Of a stretch of 64,000 nucleotides of DNA, positions 22,973 to 34,353 are shown in pieces. Source of the DNA: Sanguinoderma infundibulare (taxonomy: Eukaryota; Basidiomycota; Agaricomycetes; Polyporales; Polyporaceae); assembly GCA_032821775.1 (NCBI GenBank), contig JAVLRN010000005.1, positions 2,170,001-2,234,000 on the forward strand, written 5' to 3'. Made by a program: the position numbers and the translations under genes. The notes under the pieces are model-generated. The model saw only the letters and a list, made by a program, of their open reading frames with translations. It searched no databases and was not told the origin of the DNA. Positions within the stretch are counted from its first letter, which is position 1, and every line of letters begins with the position of its first letter.

Positions 22973-24321
22973 GCAGCCGATGCGTCCGCCACAGTCGTTC
23001 GGTTTCGTCCGTCGTCCGTCGTCATCGCTGTGGATGTTCCCCCGTCTTGTTTTGTCTCCTGCGCATGCGGACGCCATCAGCAGAATAGATACCGTCGGCA
23101 CACGTACCCGGGACATCGCGTTCTCCTTCCTCCTCGCAATGTCTTCCCCGTGTACGTACTTGGCGCTGTCCCCGTCCGCCTTCCACGATTTGCCGTCTCG
23201 CCCTCGTCCCCGTTCTCTCCCGATAAGCATACGCCGGATTGACATCTTCGCCATCCCGTTTGCTGCCTCCGGACGAGCGTATTGTATTTTATGAGCTTGT
23301 ATCTTTCAGATCGCACTTGACGTACGGAATAATGATGAATGTATATGGGTTTATGGCAAACGTTCATAGCGCTTGTGCTTGCAGACACAAACCGACGAGG
23401 TAATACGCGATTACGTGAAATTTCCTGTGAACGCAAGCTGTGACACGGTTCTTGTCGCCACGATGGCTTACCTTCGTGGTCTCTGCCCAACACTATATTG
23501 GACTCGTGCCATGCTGTCTTCCAGCTCTCCGTCCTGGTGCGTAGTTGCCACGGCTGCATCCATGCAGGAGACTCTGTCGAGCCGACTCCACTCGGTTCTC
23601 TGAGCCGCGACCACTCGGACTACACTCATCTTACATGCTCGACGCCGACGTCGACGTCGTCTTGACGACAAACCTCCAAGCTCACCAGCAGCTCTATTAA
23701 TCCGATCCCGCGAACTGGACCTGGCAGCAGTCCGACGGTTTGATCGCCATTGCCCTCTTCACGCCGTCTGTCGCTTTCGCCTTAAACTTGCCCGGACCGG
23801 CACTGGCTATGAAACTGTGAACGACCGGATGGGTCACGGTATGCGGACCCATGGATACGTGCGATACGCATGCGGCATAGACGACACATTCGTCCCCAGT
23901 TCGTCCCAGTATGGTTCTTCGAGCCCCGACCCATAACCACAGTCAAGGTAATCACAAGCAACTCTTCAAGGTTGACCTAACGATCTCCTCTACACATGTA
24001 CTTTTGGACACTAAGCTTTTATAGCACGCCGCAGCACTCACCGTTTGGCAACCTGGCACTGCCTCAGCCTGTCATTTTTTAATCCCGCCTGGCACTGGCC
24101 AATTCTATTATGCGAGCGCCCGGTTCCTTCGCAGGTGGAAAGTGGCGTCGGTATCCGCCTCACCTCTCTCATTTTGTCGCATATCTTACCCTCCCCTTAC
24201 GCCCTTCCTTCCCTCCTTCCTTCAGGACGAAGGCGCAGCGCGCCGATTCCGCACCAGACCACACTGTATCCAGGCAGGGCCTCGGTGGTCATCCCGCCGC
24301 CGCTGTGGTCACGAAGAAAGA
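22973..24321. other. 1.35-kb stretch without a recognised gene
   Basis: Open frames (22980-23294 plus, 23077-23559 minus) lack motifs. A 15-nt GC-rich near-palindrome GACGTCGACGTCGTC at 23647-23661 recurs exactly at 61567-61581. The right end should contain the promoter of the membrane-protein gene at 24322. Confidence 0.45.
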
Positions 24322-25383
24322 ATGTCTCTGTTACACTTTCCCAACAAGTTCTTCGTATGTGAGTAGTGTCATCGTTCGCGTACGAACGGAACGCTTGCTG
24401 AAGCCTGACCCAAGGGATTTTACTCACCATCATCCATATCGCGACCACGGCCGTCTTTGCGTTTTTATGGACACACCATCGAGATCAAGGTCAGCATGTG
24501 TTGCCTATACGCCGCTAGAGAGCATGGCCTAATGTGTCCGTGTTAGCGTTGATGATGTCCATGTGGATTTTGGACTTGGTTATAATAGTTTTGCTTTTGG
24601 CGCGGTACGTCCTTCGGCCTCGCCTTCGGTGCCACCAGTCCTGAGCGTGAGCACTAGCGTCGCGATCTACGTCCGCCATCGCATCCGGAGCGAATCGTAT
24701 AGGGGGAAGTTGGAATACCACTGCGAGGTTCTGGTTCTGCTGTGGATAGTTTTGGAGATAAGTGAGTGTGGTCGCCTCATTTCGATGCATCTTCGGCCGC
24801 GGAATGACGCCCCCACCTCCGTCGCTACGGCTGTTAGTGAAGCTCGGGTTCACGATCCTCCAGCTCGTCCCCGATCGCTTCGGAAACCCCGGGAACCTAC
24901 AAGCGGACTTCGCCGCGCTCGACGTCTCCAACCAGGCCCTCGTCTCTGTCGCGATCATCACGCCCTCTGTAGCCAATATCGCGCTTGGTGAGTGCCGCCT
25001 CCATCCCAGCCGTCCGAACCGCCGTATGGATGATGATTGTATCTCACCACTGCGCGGTAGAACTGTGGCTGTTCGACGAAGCGTTGCGACATGCGGGTGG
25101 CACCCGTTCCGGCGATTCCTGGGGTGGCGGATGGCTCAACCGTCCCCTAGTGCGACCACCCTCAGAGACGAGCAAGGAGATGAAGGCGAGGATCGTCCAC
25201 GTCCAACACGGCTCGCCCCCGGAGATGTGGTCGCGGGCGGGCGAGCTCGAAGGCCGCTTCGTCGTGGCTCCCGCGAAGCCGACGTACGACCCCAACAAGG
25301 CGCCGCGCCGCCTCCGTACCCCGCCGCCGATCAGGACGAGCTGGAACCAGTGGTACATCACGCCCGGAGACGCTGGGGTCTGA
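24322..25383 (+). CDS. Orphan multi-pass membrane protein
   Basis: No single frame shows this gene; it appears when six exons are joined: 24322-24358, 24415-24489, 24547-24604, 24703-24761, 24838-24987 and 25061-25383. They total 702 nt, giving 233 residues with no internal stop. The product starts MSLLHFPNKFFV. Hydrophobic segments follow: WILLTIIHIATTAVFAFLW, ALMMSMWILDLVIIVLLLA, EVLVLLWIVLEI and ALVSVAIITPSVANIALE. A hydrophilic C-terminal tail rich in Pro, Arg and Trp ends NQWYITPGDAGV. The arrangement of four hydrophobic segments resembles MARVEL-like fungal membrane proteins, but I cannot confirm a family. All introns have GT..AG ends and are 50-98 nt. The function is unknown. Confidence 0.72.
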
Positions 25384-26419
25384 AGAGCTCTCCTGGGTGG
25401 CGTGTGCGGTATTGTGTGCGCAGTATGTGCTGTATTTTGTCTGTATTTGCCCACTCCGCCGTAAGGCGGGTGTGCGTGGCCGCTCCTTTGCTGTTCTATT
25501 AACATGTAGCCTTACTCGTTCACGACTAATGACATGTGTACGACACAGACTTTGTACATACTACAATCTCCTAGGCGATCGCCGACACCTGTGTGGCTTC
25601 TCATCTCTGCTCTCGGTGGTTGTGGCTAGCAGCCTTTTTTGGTTTATCCCTTGTTGCCGTGCACTTGCTGCGAGGTCAGATCTGACAGGGCCGTCGACGA
25701 CGGAGCATGAATTCGCTTTCGATAACTTCGAGACCGGTCCCAGCGACGCGTTCAACGTGGCGGATCCAGGGCACCCGTTCTCAGAGGCGGAACTTGTAAC
25801 CTTGGACCGCCCGGGCGCCGGGTTGTCTCCTGTTGTCTCCCCCTTGGACCGAGCGGCGGAGCGCAGAAAGTGCCTGAAACCTGGTGAGCCTCGATTTGCG
25901 GTAATCACATTGCCTATGTTTGGTTGACATCCGACCACGGTGATGGTGGCGTCCTGTGTGACATGTGTTTTCGGTGGCGGCACTTGCCACCAGTGATCAG
26001 AACTACTGGTGCCAGTGACTCGGACTGGGAGACCTCAACATGCAGACTTTCAAGTTCGACATCGCCGCCGAACACGTTTGGAAATACCGAATTCGGAGGC
26101 TGGAAGATAAGTACTAGGCTTGGTTCACCGGCTGCAAGCCTGTGCCGCAGTAGGTTGACGATCGAGGCTCACTGGCACGAATACTAATCGTCTCCTATCT
26201 CCTGAGGAGGCGACCTAGGATGAAACTTCAACCAACGTGGATTGTGTAAATTTTCAAGTGAGTCTTGTCCTTGCACAGAAGTGATTTTTGTGCGAATCGC
26301 GGGCATGGATATAGGCTGATAAGGCCTAACTATACAGTACACGGCACACGTGAGGTGTGTCCTCCAGATCGTCCGTCTCTTCCAATCCAATTCCAAGCAA
26401 TTGCAGACATCCCATCTAT
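25384..26419. other. Intergenic stretch with a coding-like patch
   Basis: No gene could be assigned. Within 25680-25890 the plus strand reads TEHEFAFDNFETGPSDAF and continues open with coding-like composition, but no start, splice partner or family was found. The rest holds the 3' flanks of the two neighbouring convergent genes. Confidence 0.4.
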
Positions 26420-28092
26420 CTATGACCAGGGGAAGTGTGTCCATAACGCATCGTCCGTAACATCGTTATCTTCTTCTGCCCATGGAAAGTGTCGCCACAG
26501 GTCGTCGTCGTCGTCGTCGTCAGCCGATCCTCGCCCCGTGGAACTCGAAGGGGGTGGAGCCGGCTGACGCGAAGACGGGTTTGTGACATACGAGAGCGAC
26601 TGCGCGTACCAAGGCGACGGCGGCGGGGGACCGGGTTCAGCGGACGACGTTGACGGCTGAGGACTCGGCCCTCTGCGAGAGCCATCGTACTCGGAAGAAG
26701 GGCTCCGCGCACTACTACTAGAGGCAGGCAGCGTAGCCGGCCAGTCCTCTGGCGTCGACGGAGGCTGCTCCTCCGGAGGGAACGCAATGACGCCTTCGTC
26801 CAAGATCGCATAGTCGCAGGACGCAGCGGGGGCGACGGAAGAGAAGAGGACGCTGAAGCGGCGCAGTGGCAACTTCTCGTCTTCCGCACCCGTCGACTCT
26901 CCCTGCTGGGCCTCCGGATCCAACCTGCGACGTTTGCACGCCCGCTCGAGCTGGTACTGGATTCGGTCCTTGCGCGCCTTTGGGTCGATGTCGTGCCGCG
27001 GCCGCTCGCGAATCGTCCTGCTCATCATGATGCGAGCATTGAGCTGGTTCGGCCAGATGTGTCCGAGGATGGCCTCGGTTGCATCCTCGCCATCCAGGCT
27101 GTACCCGCGGGAGAACCAGCGAGCCTGGTCCGAGTAGCGGAGCTCGCCGGGGGACTTGTCCTGGCCATCTTTCCGAGGACTGGTCTCTCGGGTGCCCCCC
27201 AGCACGACGACTGCGAGCCGGAATTCACTGGCTAGGCGGTGAAGCAGCAAGCCTGCCTGACGGAGGTGTTGGGCCCGGTAGTTGTTGTCGTCATACTTCG
27301 GCTCCCTCTTCACGTCGAAGAGTTCTGAGAATGCGTCTACGACGAGGAGTTTCAACCGTTTCCTACCCGGGATGCTAGTACTGCGAAGCTCATCCGCATA
27401 CTTTGGGATGCTATCCTGCAACTCGTCACAGAGGGCCGAATACGTCGTGATAGCGTAATGTTGGGGAAGCGCACAGGACCTCGGAGAAAGACGGGGGTGT
27501 CGCTCGATTATTTGCTGAAGCCGCTCCAGAATTTGTGGCTCGTCGCGAGTGGAGATGTAGTATGCCGCGCCATATAACCCGCCTTCGTCGGGAGGTAGCT
27601 GGACAGTGAGGGAAAGCTGCAAAGCCAATTGGGTCTTGCCTACATTCCTGTGACCGGTACCAAGGATCAGCACTCGTGAGAACCAGTGCTTGCAAGAGGT
27701 GAACAGGCACTCACTTGTCTCCTGCTATCTCCCACAACATGCCCGTCCGGACCCCTCCTCCAAGTGCTTCATCCATATACCGTTCTCCTGTCGTGAACAC
27801 CTCTTCTTCTACGTGGGAAAGTTGTCGGATCGTGGGCGGTGCCTCGTTCAATTCCTGGCAGACCAAGTCGATGAGCTTCTCTACCTCAACTCTCCTCATT
27901 ATGCATTTCTTGGCTACGTCCTGAACTCGTTTCTCCAGTAGATTAGATACGGTGATCATCCTAGCTGACAACAGTCACTGTCAATACCTACATCCTCTGA
28001 AATGAAATATACATCGAGCACATACCTTTGTCCAAGATTTGCTTCTGCGCTGTCGTAAGACACGCGAGATCAGCGAGCTTCCGGTTATCCAT
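26420..28092 (-). CDS. RAD51 paralog, XRCC3/Rad57 type (tandem copy 1)
   Basis: RAD51 paralogs assist Rad51 filament assembly in homologous recombination. Exons 28092-28026, 27964-27715 and 27647-26420 sum to 1545 nt, giving 514 residues. The N-terminal helical domain begins MDNRKLADLACLTTAQK. It is followed by ALGGGVRTGMLWEIAGDK and the Walker A GDKNVGKT, split by intron 2. Then come QLALQLSLTVQLPPDEGGLY, Walker B LKLLVVDAFSELFD, LLLHRLASEFRLAVVVLGG and GHIWPNQLNARIMMSR, which matches the XRCC3 WANQL pattern. A long, low-complexity acidic tail follows, with two copies of an aromatic motif, LWRHFPW and LWTHFPW, the second at the very end. It is arranged in tandem with copy 2, with the same orientation and the same two intron positions. 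XRCC3 versus Rad57 cannot be settled by eye. Confidence 0.88.
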
Positions 28093-28546
28093 GCTAGGTA
28101 CTGGAAATGACTGAAAATGAGACAACTAGAGCGAAAGTGTATGAGATTGAGGGTCTGCCAGGACAGTCAACCGACGGGTACGAGTCCAAGTCAGACTCGG
28201 AGACTCAAGAGGCAGTCGAGTGGACGGTGTGAACGCCTTCTGAACACGTGACCGCAACATAAATGTCGAAAGACGACTTCCAGCTCAACATCTCGGACCC
28301 GAGGATCGACTGAAGACACCGAAGCATGTCAGTTGCCGTGCTAGGCGTTAGCTGCAGTGGGGGAGCGTGGATTAATCGCGACGCATAGCCATGTGTGGAC
28401 AACGACTACGGTACATACGTGACAATCGTTACAGGTAAGTTAGGGTTAGCGGTCAGATCCTTCGCACAAGAAGTCCAAAAAGGTGGGGGCAGCGATCAAG
28501 AGAACAAAGGTCCGGAGACGAAACACCAAGAAAACGTTCCTAATAC
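28093..28546. other. Spacer between tandem RAD51 paralogs
   Basis: This 454-nt spacer must carry the copy 2 3' end and the copy 1 promoter. It holds an E-box-like CACGTG near 28246-28251 and direct GACTCGGAGACTC-type sequence near 28194. No gene is seen. Confidence 0.4.
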
Positions 28547-30152
28547 CTAGTCATTCCAGTGTAAATTCGATCCCGAACTCGCACCATGGCCTTCAGCGGG
28601 GGGCCCTTCCTCCGAGTCTGCCTCCGGCTCATCCTCCACCCCCTGCGCCATCTGGTCAAACAAATCGCCATGCTGTTGCGTGAGCCGCCATAACGCCTCC
28701 TCTTCGTCATCGTCTTCTGCCGCTGCGGCAACGGCCTGCCCACCTCCCGGCGTGGACATCGGCGCAGGGGCTGGCGTGCGTGCGGGAGGGTCAACCTGAG
28801 AACCGCCTGCACCACTGCTGGATTGCGACGCGGCGGGGGCTGGATACAGGAAGGTAGACGGCGGAGGCTCCTCCGGCGGGAACGCGACGACGCCTTGCTC
28901 GAGAATCACGTAGTCGCACGCTCCCACGGGGCCGACTGACGAGAAGATGACGCTCAGACGGCGAAACGCCACCTGCTCGTCTCCGATGCCGACCGACTGC
29001 GATGAAGAGGGCCGATACGAGTCGAGCCGCCGCCGCTTCGCTGCCCGTCCGTCCACGGAATCGCGCCCCCTGGGATCGACTTCTTGGCGGGACCGCGTGC
29101 GGAGGGTGCGGGTCATCATGACGCGCGCGTTGAGCTGGTTCGGCCAGATGTGGCCCAAGGTCGCCTCGTGCGTCTCCTCGCCCGGGAGACTGTGTCCGCG
29201 AGAGAACCACCGCTCTTGGTCTCTGTAGCTCAGCTCTCCTGGGGACTCGTCCTGCCCGTCGAAGGAGGGCTGCGACGCTCGTGTGGCTCCGAGCAGGACA
29301 ACGGCCAGCCGATACTTGGAGGCGAGCCTGTGCAACAGGAGGGAGGTCTGTCGCAGATCTCGCGCGCGCTCCTTCAGATCTTCGTACTCCACGTGTTTGC
29401 TCGAGTCGAAGAGGTCGGTGAAGGTGTCGATAACGAGGAGTTTCGCGGGCTTGACGCCGGCGCGACCCAAGCGTGAGTCCGCAAAGGTGGGGAACAAGTC
29501 AGTGAGGATGCGGGTAAGCGCGCCGAAGTTGATGGCTTTGAGGGTGTAGACGTCCGACAAGCCGCAAAATTCCGGAGACAGGGCGGAGTGGTTGTCGGTG
29601 ATCTGCTGTAGTCGTTCTGTTTGCAGTGACTCGCGTGTCGTGATGTAGCAAGCTGAACCAAAGACACCCCCGCGATCTTGTGGGAGCTGAACTGCTAAGG
29701 ACAGCTGAAGCGCTAACTGCGTCTTGCCCGCGTTACTTGAGATTCATAATCAGCATCAATGACTTGGAGGGCAATCCATGACCTACTTCTCCCCGCAGAT
29801 TTCCCAAAGCATGCCAGTTTGAAAACCGCCGCCGAGGGCGTCGTCCAGCTGAGGGTTGCCAGTTGTGAATTTTTCGTCTTCTAGTTGCACAATGTCACCA
29901 AGGATTGTTGGTCCCTCTTGGAGCTCCTTGCAGACCAAGTTGACAAGATCTTCCACACCCTTTGGCGACATCTTGCATCTCTTCGCCAGTTCGTGTGGTG
30001 GCTTGAGCAAGAGGTCAGAGACTGTCTGCACGTTTCCTGTGCTGCCTGCGTTAGTCAAACGCGTCAGAAGGTCATTCACGCGTACCTTTGGCAAGAGTGG
30101 TCTTCTGAGCCATATTCAAGCTCATGAGATCCACGAGGTAACGGTTCTCCAT
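28547..30152 (-). CDS. RAD51 paralog, XRCC3/Rad57 type (tandem copy 2)
   Basis: This is the sister of the gene at 26420-28092. Exons 30152-30086, 30045-29787 and 29735-28547 sum to 1515 nt, giving 504 residues. It begins MENRYLVDLMSLNMAQK, parallel to copy 1, and has ALGGGFQTGMLWEICGEN with Walker A GENNAGKT, QLALQLSLAVQLPQDRGG, Walker B AKLLVIDTFTDLFD, LLLHRLASKYRLAVVLLGA and GHIWPNQLNARVMMTR. Intron 1 follows codon 22 in phase 1 and intron 2 splits Walker A in phase 2, exactly as in copy 1. The tail is acidic and Pro-rich but keeps only a diverged LWRL-type motif. Both P-loops look competent. By eye the core is roughly two-thirds identical to copy 1, so the duplication is old rather than an assembly artefact. 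Confidence 0.88.
30059..30083. promoter_or_regulatory. Two MCB-type ACGCGT motifs in intron 1 of RAD51 paralog copy 2
   Basis: ACGCGT occurs at 30059-30064 and 30078-30083, within 100 nt of the start codon and inside the 40-nt first intron. ACGCGT is the MluI cell-cycle box bound by MBF in fungi and drives G1/S genes, including recombination genes. The second overlaps the donor region, so part of the match may be splice-site sequence. Confidence 0.4.
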
Positions 30153-30492
30153 ATTTTGGTGGTTACACGTTATACGGAAGTGTGGTATATCCCGAAGTTC
30201 TGGCAGTCGGCGGGCCCGGTGGCGGGGTGTCGTGTCGATGGAGTGGTCAAGGGATGGTGGCTGAACGAGTCCAAGACGCGATCGGCTTTGATCGCGCCAG
30301 TCAAGCACCTCTATCCACGTGATCGCGTCTGAGAGACTGACAGGTGACTGAGACAGCCGCATTCGTGCGGTTCCTTGTCTGCAGCTGCGTCTATCGCGGA
30401 CAGGGTCGTCAAGGGATACGAAGGAAAGATATCGTGCATACATATACAGTCTACGCAAGAATCTGCCTGGTCCGAACACGATCGAACACACC
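30153..30492. other. Intergenic stretch between HID1 3' end and RAD51 paralog copy 2
   Basis: This 340-nt stretch serves as promoter of copy 2 on the minus strand. It contains GATCGCG and GACGCG elements near 30268-30330 and a CACGTG near 30316-30321. No gene is seen. Confidence 0.4.
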
Positions 30493-33400
30493 TCACTGGC
30501 GCCTGCCCAGCGATTGCGACGAGTCCGTGCGCCCGAGGAGCCCTCCCATCACGTTCGTCACCGTCTCGGTGAGCTGCCGTTGCTGCGACTGCGCGTGCTT
30601 GACGTAGAACAACCGGACGACTGTGGAGTTCCAGATGCCCAGCGGTGTCATCCCTCGCACATAGATTTCTCCCCAGATCAACGACGTCAGCCACACTACC
30701 GACGCATCCGACCACTGGAGGGAGCGCGAGTCAGACGACGGCGACACATTAGAACATACAATGCATGCTTACCATGAACCTCCTGGGAGACTGCGGAGCG
30801 TTCTTTGGGAGGACGTCGTCCAGGTTCGCGCTCCTCAGCAGGTCGATGATCGCGCTATTCGTGCTCGACGCGCTCGCCGCCTGCTGCTTCTGCACCTTTG
30901 GAAGCAGCTCGGTGACCACGAGCATAGTGATGTCCAACGGCAGCCTAAGCAATCGCACATGAGCATAAGTACTCTAGGCCACTGAACACAAAACTCACCC
31001 CTGGTGCCACGATGTGACCCACTCCTGCGTCGGCACGAACCCATTCCTCCCCACACCAGCAGCAGCGAGCTGCTCCAAGCTCCCCGTCATGTCGCCCGAC
31101 AAGGAGCGGCCCGCCGCTCGCATCTTCCCCCTCGCCTTCTCCGACTTCGCCGCCACAGAGGAGGCGTCTGGCCCACTTGGAGGAGTGCTGATTCCTGGCG
31201 TCTCCGACACTGTCGGTGACATCAGCGGCCTCGTCGATGGCTGCTCCTCGTCCCGCGGGGTCCCCTCTGGTAATGTGTCCGTAGACTCCGACTCTCTCGG
31301 CAGATCCAGAGACATCTCTCTACTCAGCAGGCGTGCCTTCTCCGCCGCGGGGTCCCCCTCCTCCTCGTCCCGGGGCGCGCGACTCTTGCCGTCGTCGCCC
31401 CCGCCATTCGCCTGTTGTCGCGCGCGTTCCTCTTTGGCTTGCTGAACCCGCCGGATCTCACGGAGGCCGCGTGCAAGGGTGAATGTTCCGAGGTCTTCAA
31501 ACTGTTTGTGTGCACGGACGATGCCGTAGACGAGATTTGGGTTTTCAGCGAGGTTGTGGAGAAGGACGCCGTTGAAGGCTTCGAGCATGAAGAAGAGCAG
31601 GCGGGGGTGGCCTTCGTCAGAGAGGAGGAATGAGGGATTGGAGAATGCGGTGAAGAGCTGAAGGAGTCGGGCAGAGGAGGTGACGCTGATGTTCTTGAAA
31701 TAAGGAGCGGAATTTGAGAGGGCAATGATGAGGGCGGGGTATAGCGAGTTGAGGGTGCCAGAAGTGGTAGCAACCATGGAGTATATTGACTATTGGTGGG
31801 ATCAATATCAGCAATATAAAACAGAGGCCGAGCGACACACGTGGATCATGAAGTCTCCGGCAGTGCCCATTGTGGAGAACTTCTGTGGTATTTGTACTCG
31901 AATGGGTGAGCTCAGCTTCAGCCCAAAGGCACGTTCTGCTGATAGACTCTGGATCAAGTAGGATAGAACACGACACATGCCATGTTGTTCTGTCGAGGAT
32001 ATGTGAAAAGACACTTAGATGAGACTGAGACAGTTGCTCACCAGGCTTGTCCTTAATCTCGAGGCCGTAGCACAAAAGATAGGCGAGGATGTCCATACCT
32101 CTGTCCGAGTCGAGAAGGTATGCACGAAATTTCTAGCGACGATCATCAGTATGCATCGTCAGGACGTCCTGAGTGCGAGCTCGCCTTGTTGAGTTCGACC
32201 ATCTTCCACAAGAAGTTCACTACGGAAACTAAGCTTAAAAAGCCAGTGTCTTAAGAAGACGGTATCACTTGCCTGCTTCAACCATGTAGGGAACGGACTT
32301 CTTAGATCCAGGAAGAAGATTGTTAAAGGATGCCATCTGGTCTTCAAAGATTTGAATGACGCCTTGTAGAATGAAGGCGAAGTCGTTCGGTCGATGCTGT
32401 TATAGAAATCAGAGAGCATTCACACGCATTGCATCTTTGAGCTTATTCTTACCAACTTTGCGATGAAATACCTGAACGCATTCGTCTTCGCCGTCGGTCC
32501 ACTCGGTTGTCCCTCCGCACCGACATCCCTTGCGCTACCGCTCTGGAAGTCCAGAAGCACGCAAAGCACCTGGAAACATGTCGACACCAGGGTTGTCCGT
32601 GGATCCTCGCCCTTGAGCAGCAGGTGGTTATACGGCAACCGCCCAGCGACTGTCCCCATGACGTTCGCACTCCCGGGACTTGTCGCGTTCATGGCGGTGT
32701 TCATGAGCGAGCATAGCACAGTGAGGACGTCGCGCCGCGGGAGCTTCTGAACAAAGTGCAAGGTGTAGGAGGACGGCGAATTGAACAACCCCGCAGGAGG
32801 GATATAGATTTGTCGTGATAGCAGAACAAGGAGGAGACGGAGGACTTCGGTCTTGTTTTGTTCATACTGTTGGCTTGGTCCGGGGTCCGCCGTTGAGCCA
32901 ACGCCCTTCTCCCTGCCGGACACGCGCGGGCATCAGAGAAAGCAATCACTCTCAATGCGTCTGCGAGAACGCACCAGATGACATAGTTTATCTTGTAATG
33001 GTCGACCTGGATCTTCGCAGGGAGTGTGAAGCCACAGCAGAACATCAGGTCGATGAGGCAACTGAAGAGCCGCTCCGCGATGGAAGGCAACGTCTCCTTC
33101 GGCTTCTCCTGGGCCTGTCGCGAGGCCGTCTGCTGCTTGGCCCCCGACGCGCGCGAGCCCCCGCCCTCCTCCTCATCGTCGTCGTCATCTTCATCGTCAT
33201 CCTCGATGACGAACTGCGCCTGTGCACTCGCTTCCTCCACAGCCGGCCCTCCCGCCCCGCTCGCGCTCTCCTCTACCTCCACGCGCTTCCAGAGCACCTC
33301 CTGCTCGAACCTGCTCGGCTCGCTCTCGATTTCGAACACGGCCGGGAGGACGCGCTGGAGTACGCGGATGCAGCTGAGGACCTCCTTGGTCGCGTTGCGC

Positions 33401-34011
33401 TCTGCGCCCGCACCGGTGCTGGTACGGTATAATGAGGATGCGAGGGATGAGACGGAGGAGGCTTGGGGCGCGGGGAACGTGTGGTCGGAGACGAGGTTGA
33501 ACAGACGGGCGGTGATGACACGAATGAGGGTCGCAACGTTCTCGGGGGCCTCCTTGAGTGCGCGGCGCACTGCACGAGGAGAGCGGGAAACGGTCGGACG
33601 ACGTGGGTCAGCGTGACGTAGGAGCAAAAGGATATACCATGCGCGCGCACCATCGTTGTGAGTGATGAGGGTAAAGACGTCTGACGCAGAGTCGAAGAGG
33701 ACGACGTACTGCCGACGCGGACGAGATTCGGCCAATCAATCAATATGAGAACTCCATAGAGACAAGGAATACTCACCTGGTCCCAATACAAATCCAACTC
33801 CGAGATGTTCTGTACATGCCGCACACCACCGTACGTCCCTCTATCAATTCGGTGTATCTACTGTCTGAAGACCAGGACTTACGCGTGTTGTAGCAAGCTT
33901 AGCGATGCCTCCTGGCTGGCTGCGGAAGGCTAGTTTCGGCTGATCGCCCAAGAGATTGAACGGGTCCGGGATCTTCTGCGGCAGCTTCGTGAACATCTTC
34001 AAGCCGTCCAT
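30493..34011 (-). CDS. HID1-family Golgi protein (Ftp105-like)
   Basis: HID1 proteins are large, mostly helical, Golgi-associated peripheral proteins acting in secretory granule and trans-Golgi sorting; fission yeast Ftp105 is the fungal example. ATG at 34011 gives MDGLKMFTKLPQKIPDPFN. After introns come NISELDLYWDQ, VLFDSASDVFTLITHND, RRALKEAPENVATLIRVITA and CIRVLQRVLPAVFEIE. An acidic low-complexity insert near 33170-33230 follows, then AERLFSCLIDLMFCCGFTLP and INYVIWEKGVGS. Central blocks include LRLLLVLLSRQIYIPP, FFMLEAFNGVLLHNLAENPN and LVYGIVRAHKQFEDLGTFTL. The C-terminus has TQEWVTSWHQGLPLD, SVVWLTSLIWGEIYVRG and VVRLFYVKHAQ. Joins examined keep frame. The size of roughly 1000 residues is normal. 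Exact small exons near 32000-32400 are not all resolved. Confidence 0.88.
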
Positions 34012-34353
34012 TTCGCATACACCAGAAAAGGAGAGGAGTCTTTCAAGGGAGAGCAAAGACGGGGGTGGGCGATGCCCAGAAAGCGAGGAGGTCAGATGCA
34101 AGCAGAGGTCCAAGGATATTCGGGCAGTGTGCGTCAGCTGCGCTTCCGCTTCCGCGACAGTGCGGCCATCTGAGATCTATCTTAGGCACAGCTGTCACCG
34201 ATCTGCTCGGAAAGAACTATCTGGATTCATAGACAAGTAATTGTACACTGCAGACAACACTATCGTACAAAGACATCGACCTCTCTGCAGCTCCATTTTC
34301 GACGTAAACGACCATTGGCGTATTTACCTCCGCGGTGACATCGAGTGCTGCGT
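34012..34353. other. Spacer between GAD 3' end and HID1 start
   Basis: This 342-nt stretch serves as the HID1 promoter on the minus strand. No gene or clear core promoter element is seen. Confidence 0.4.
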
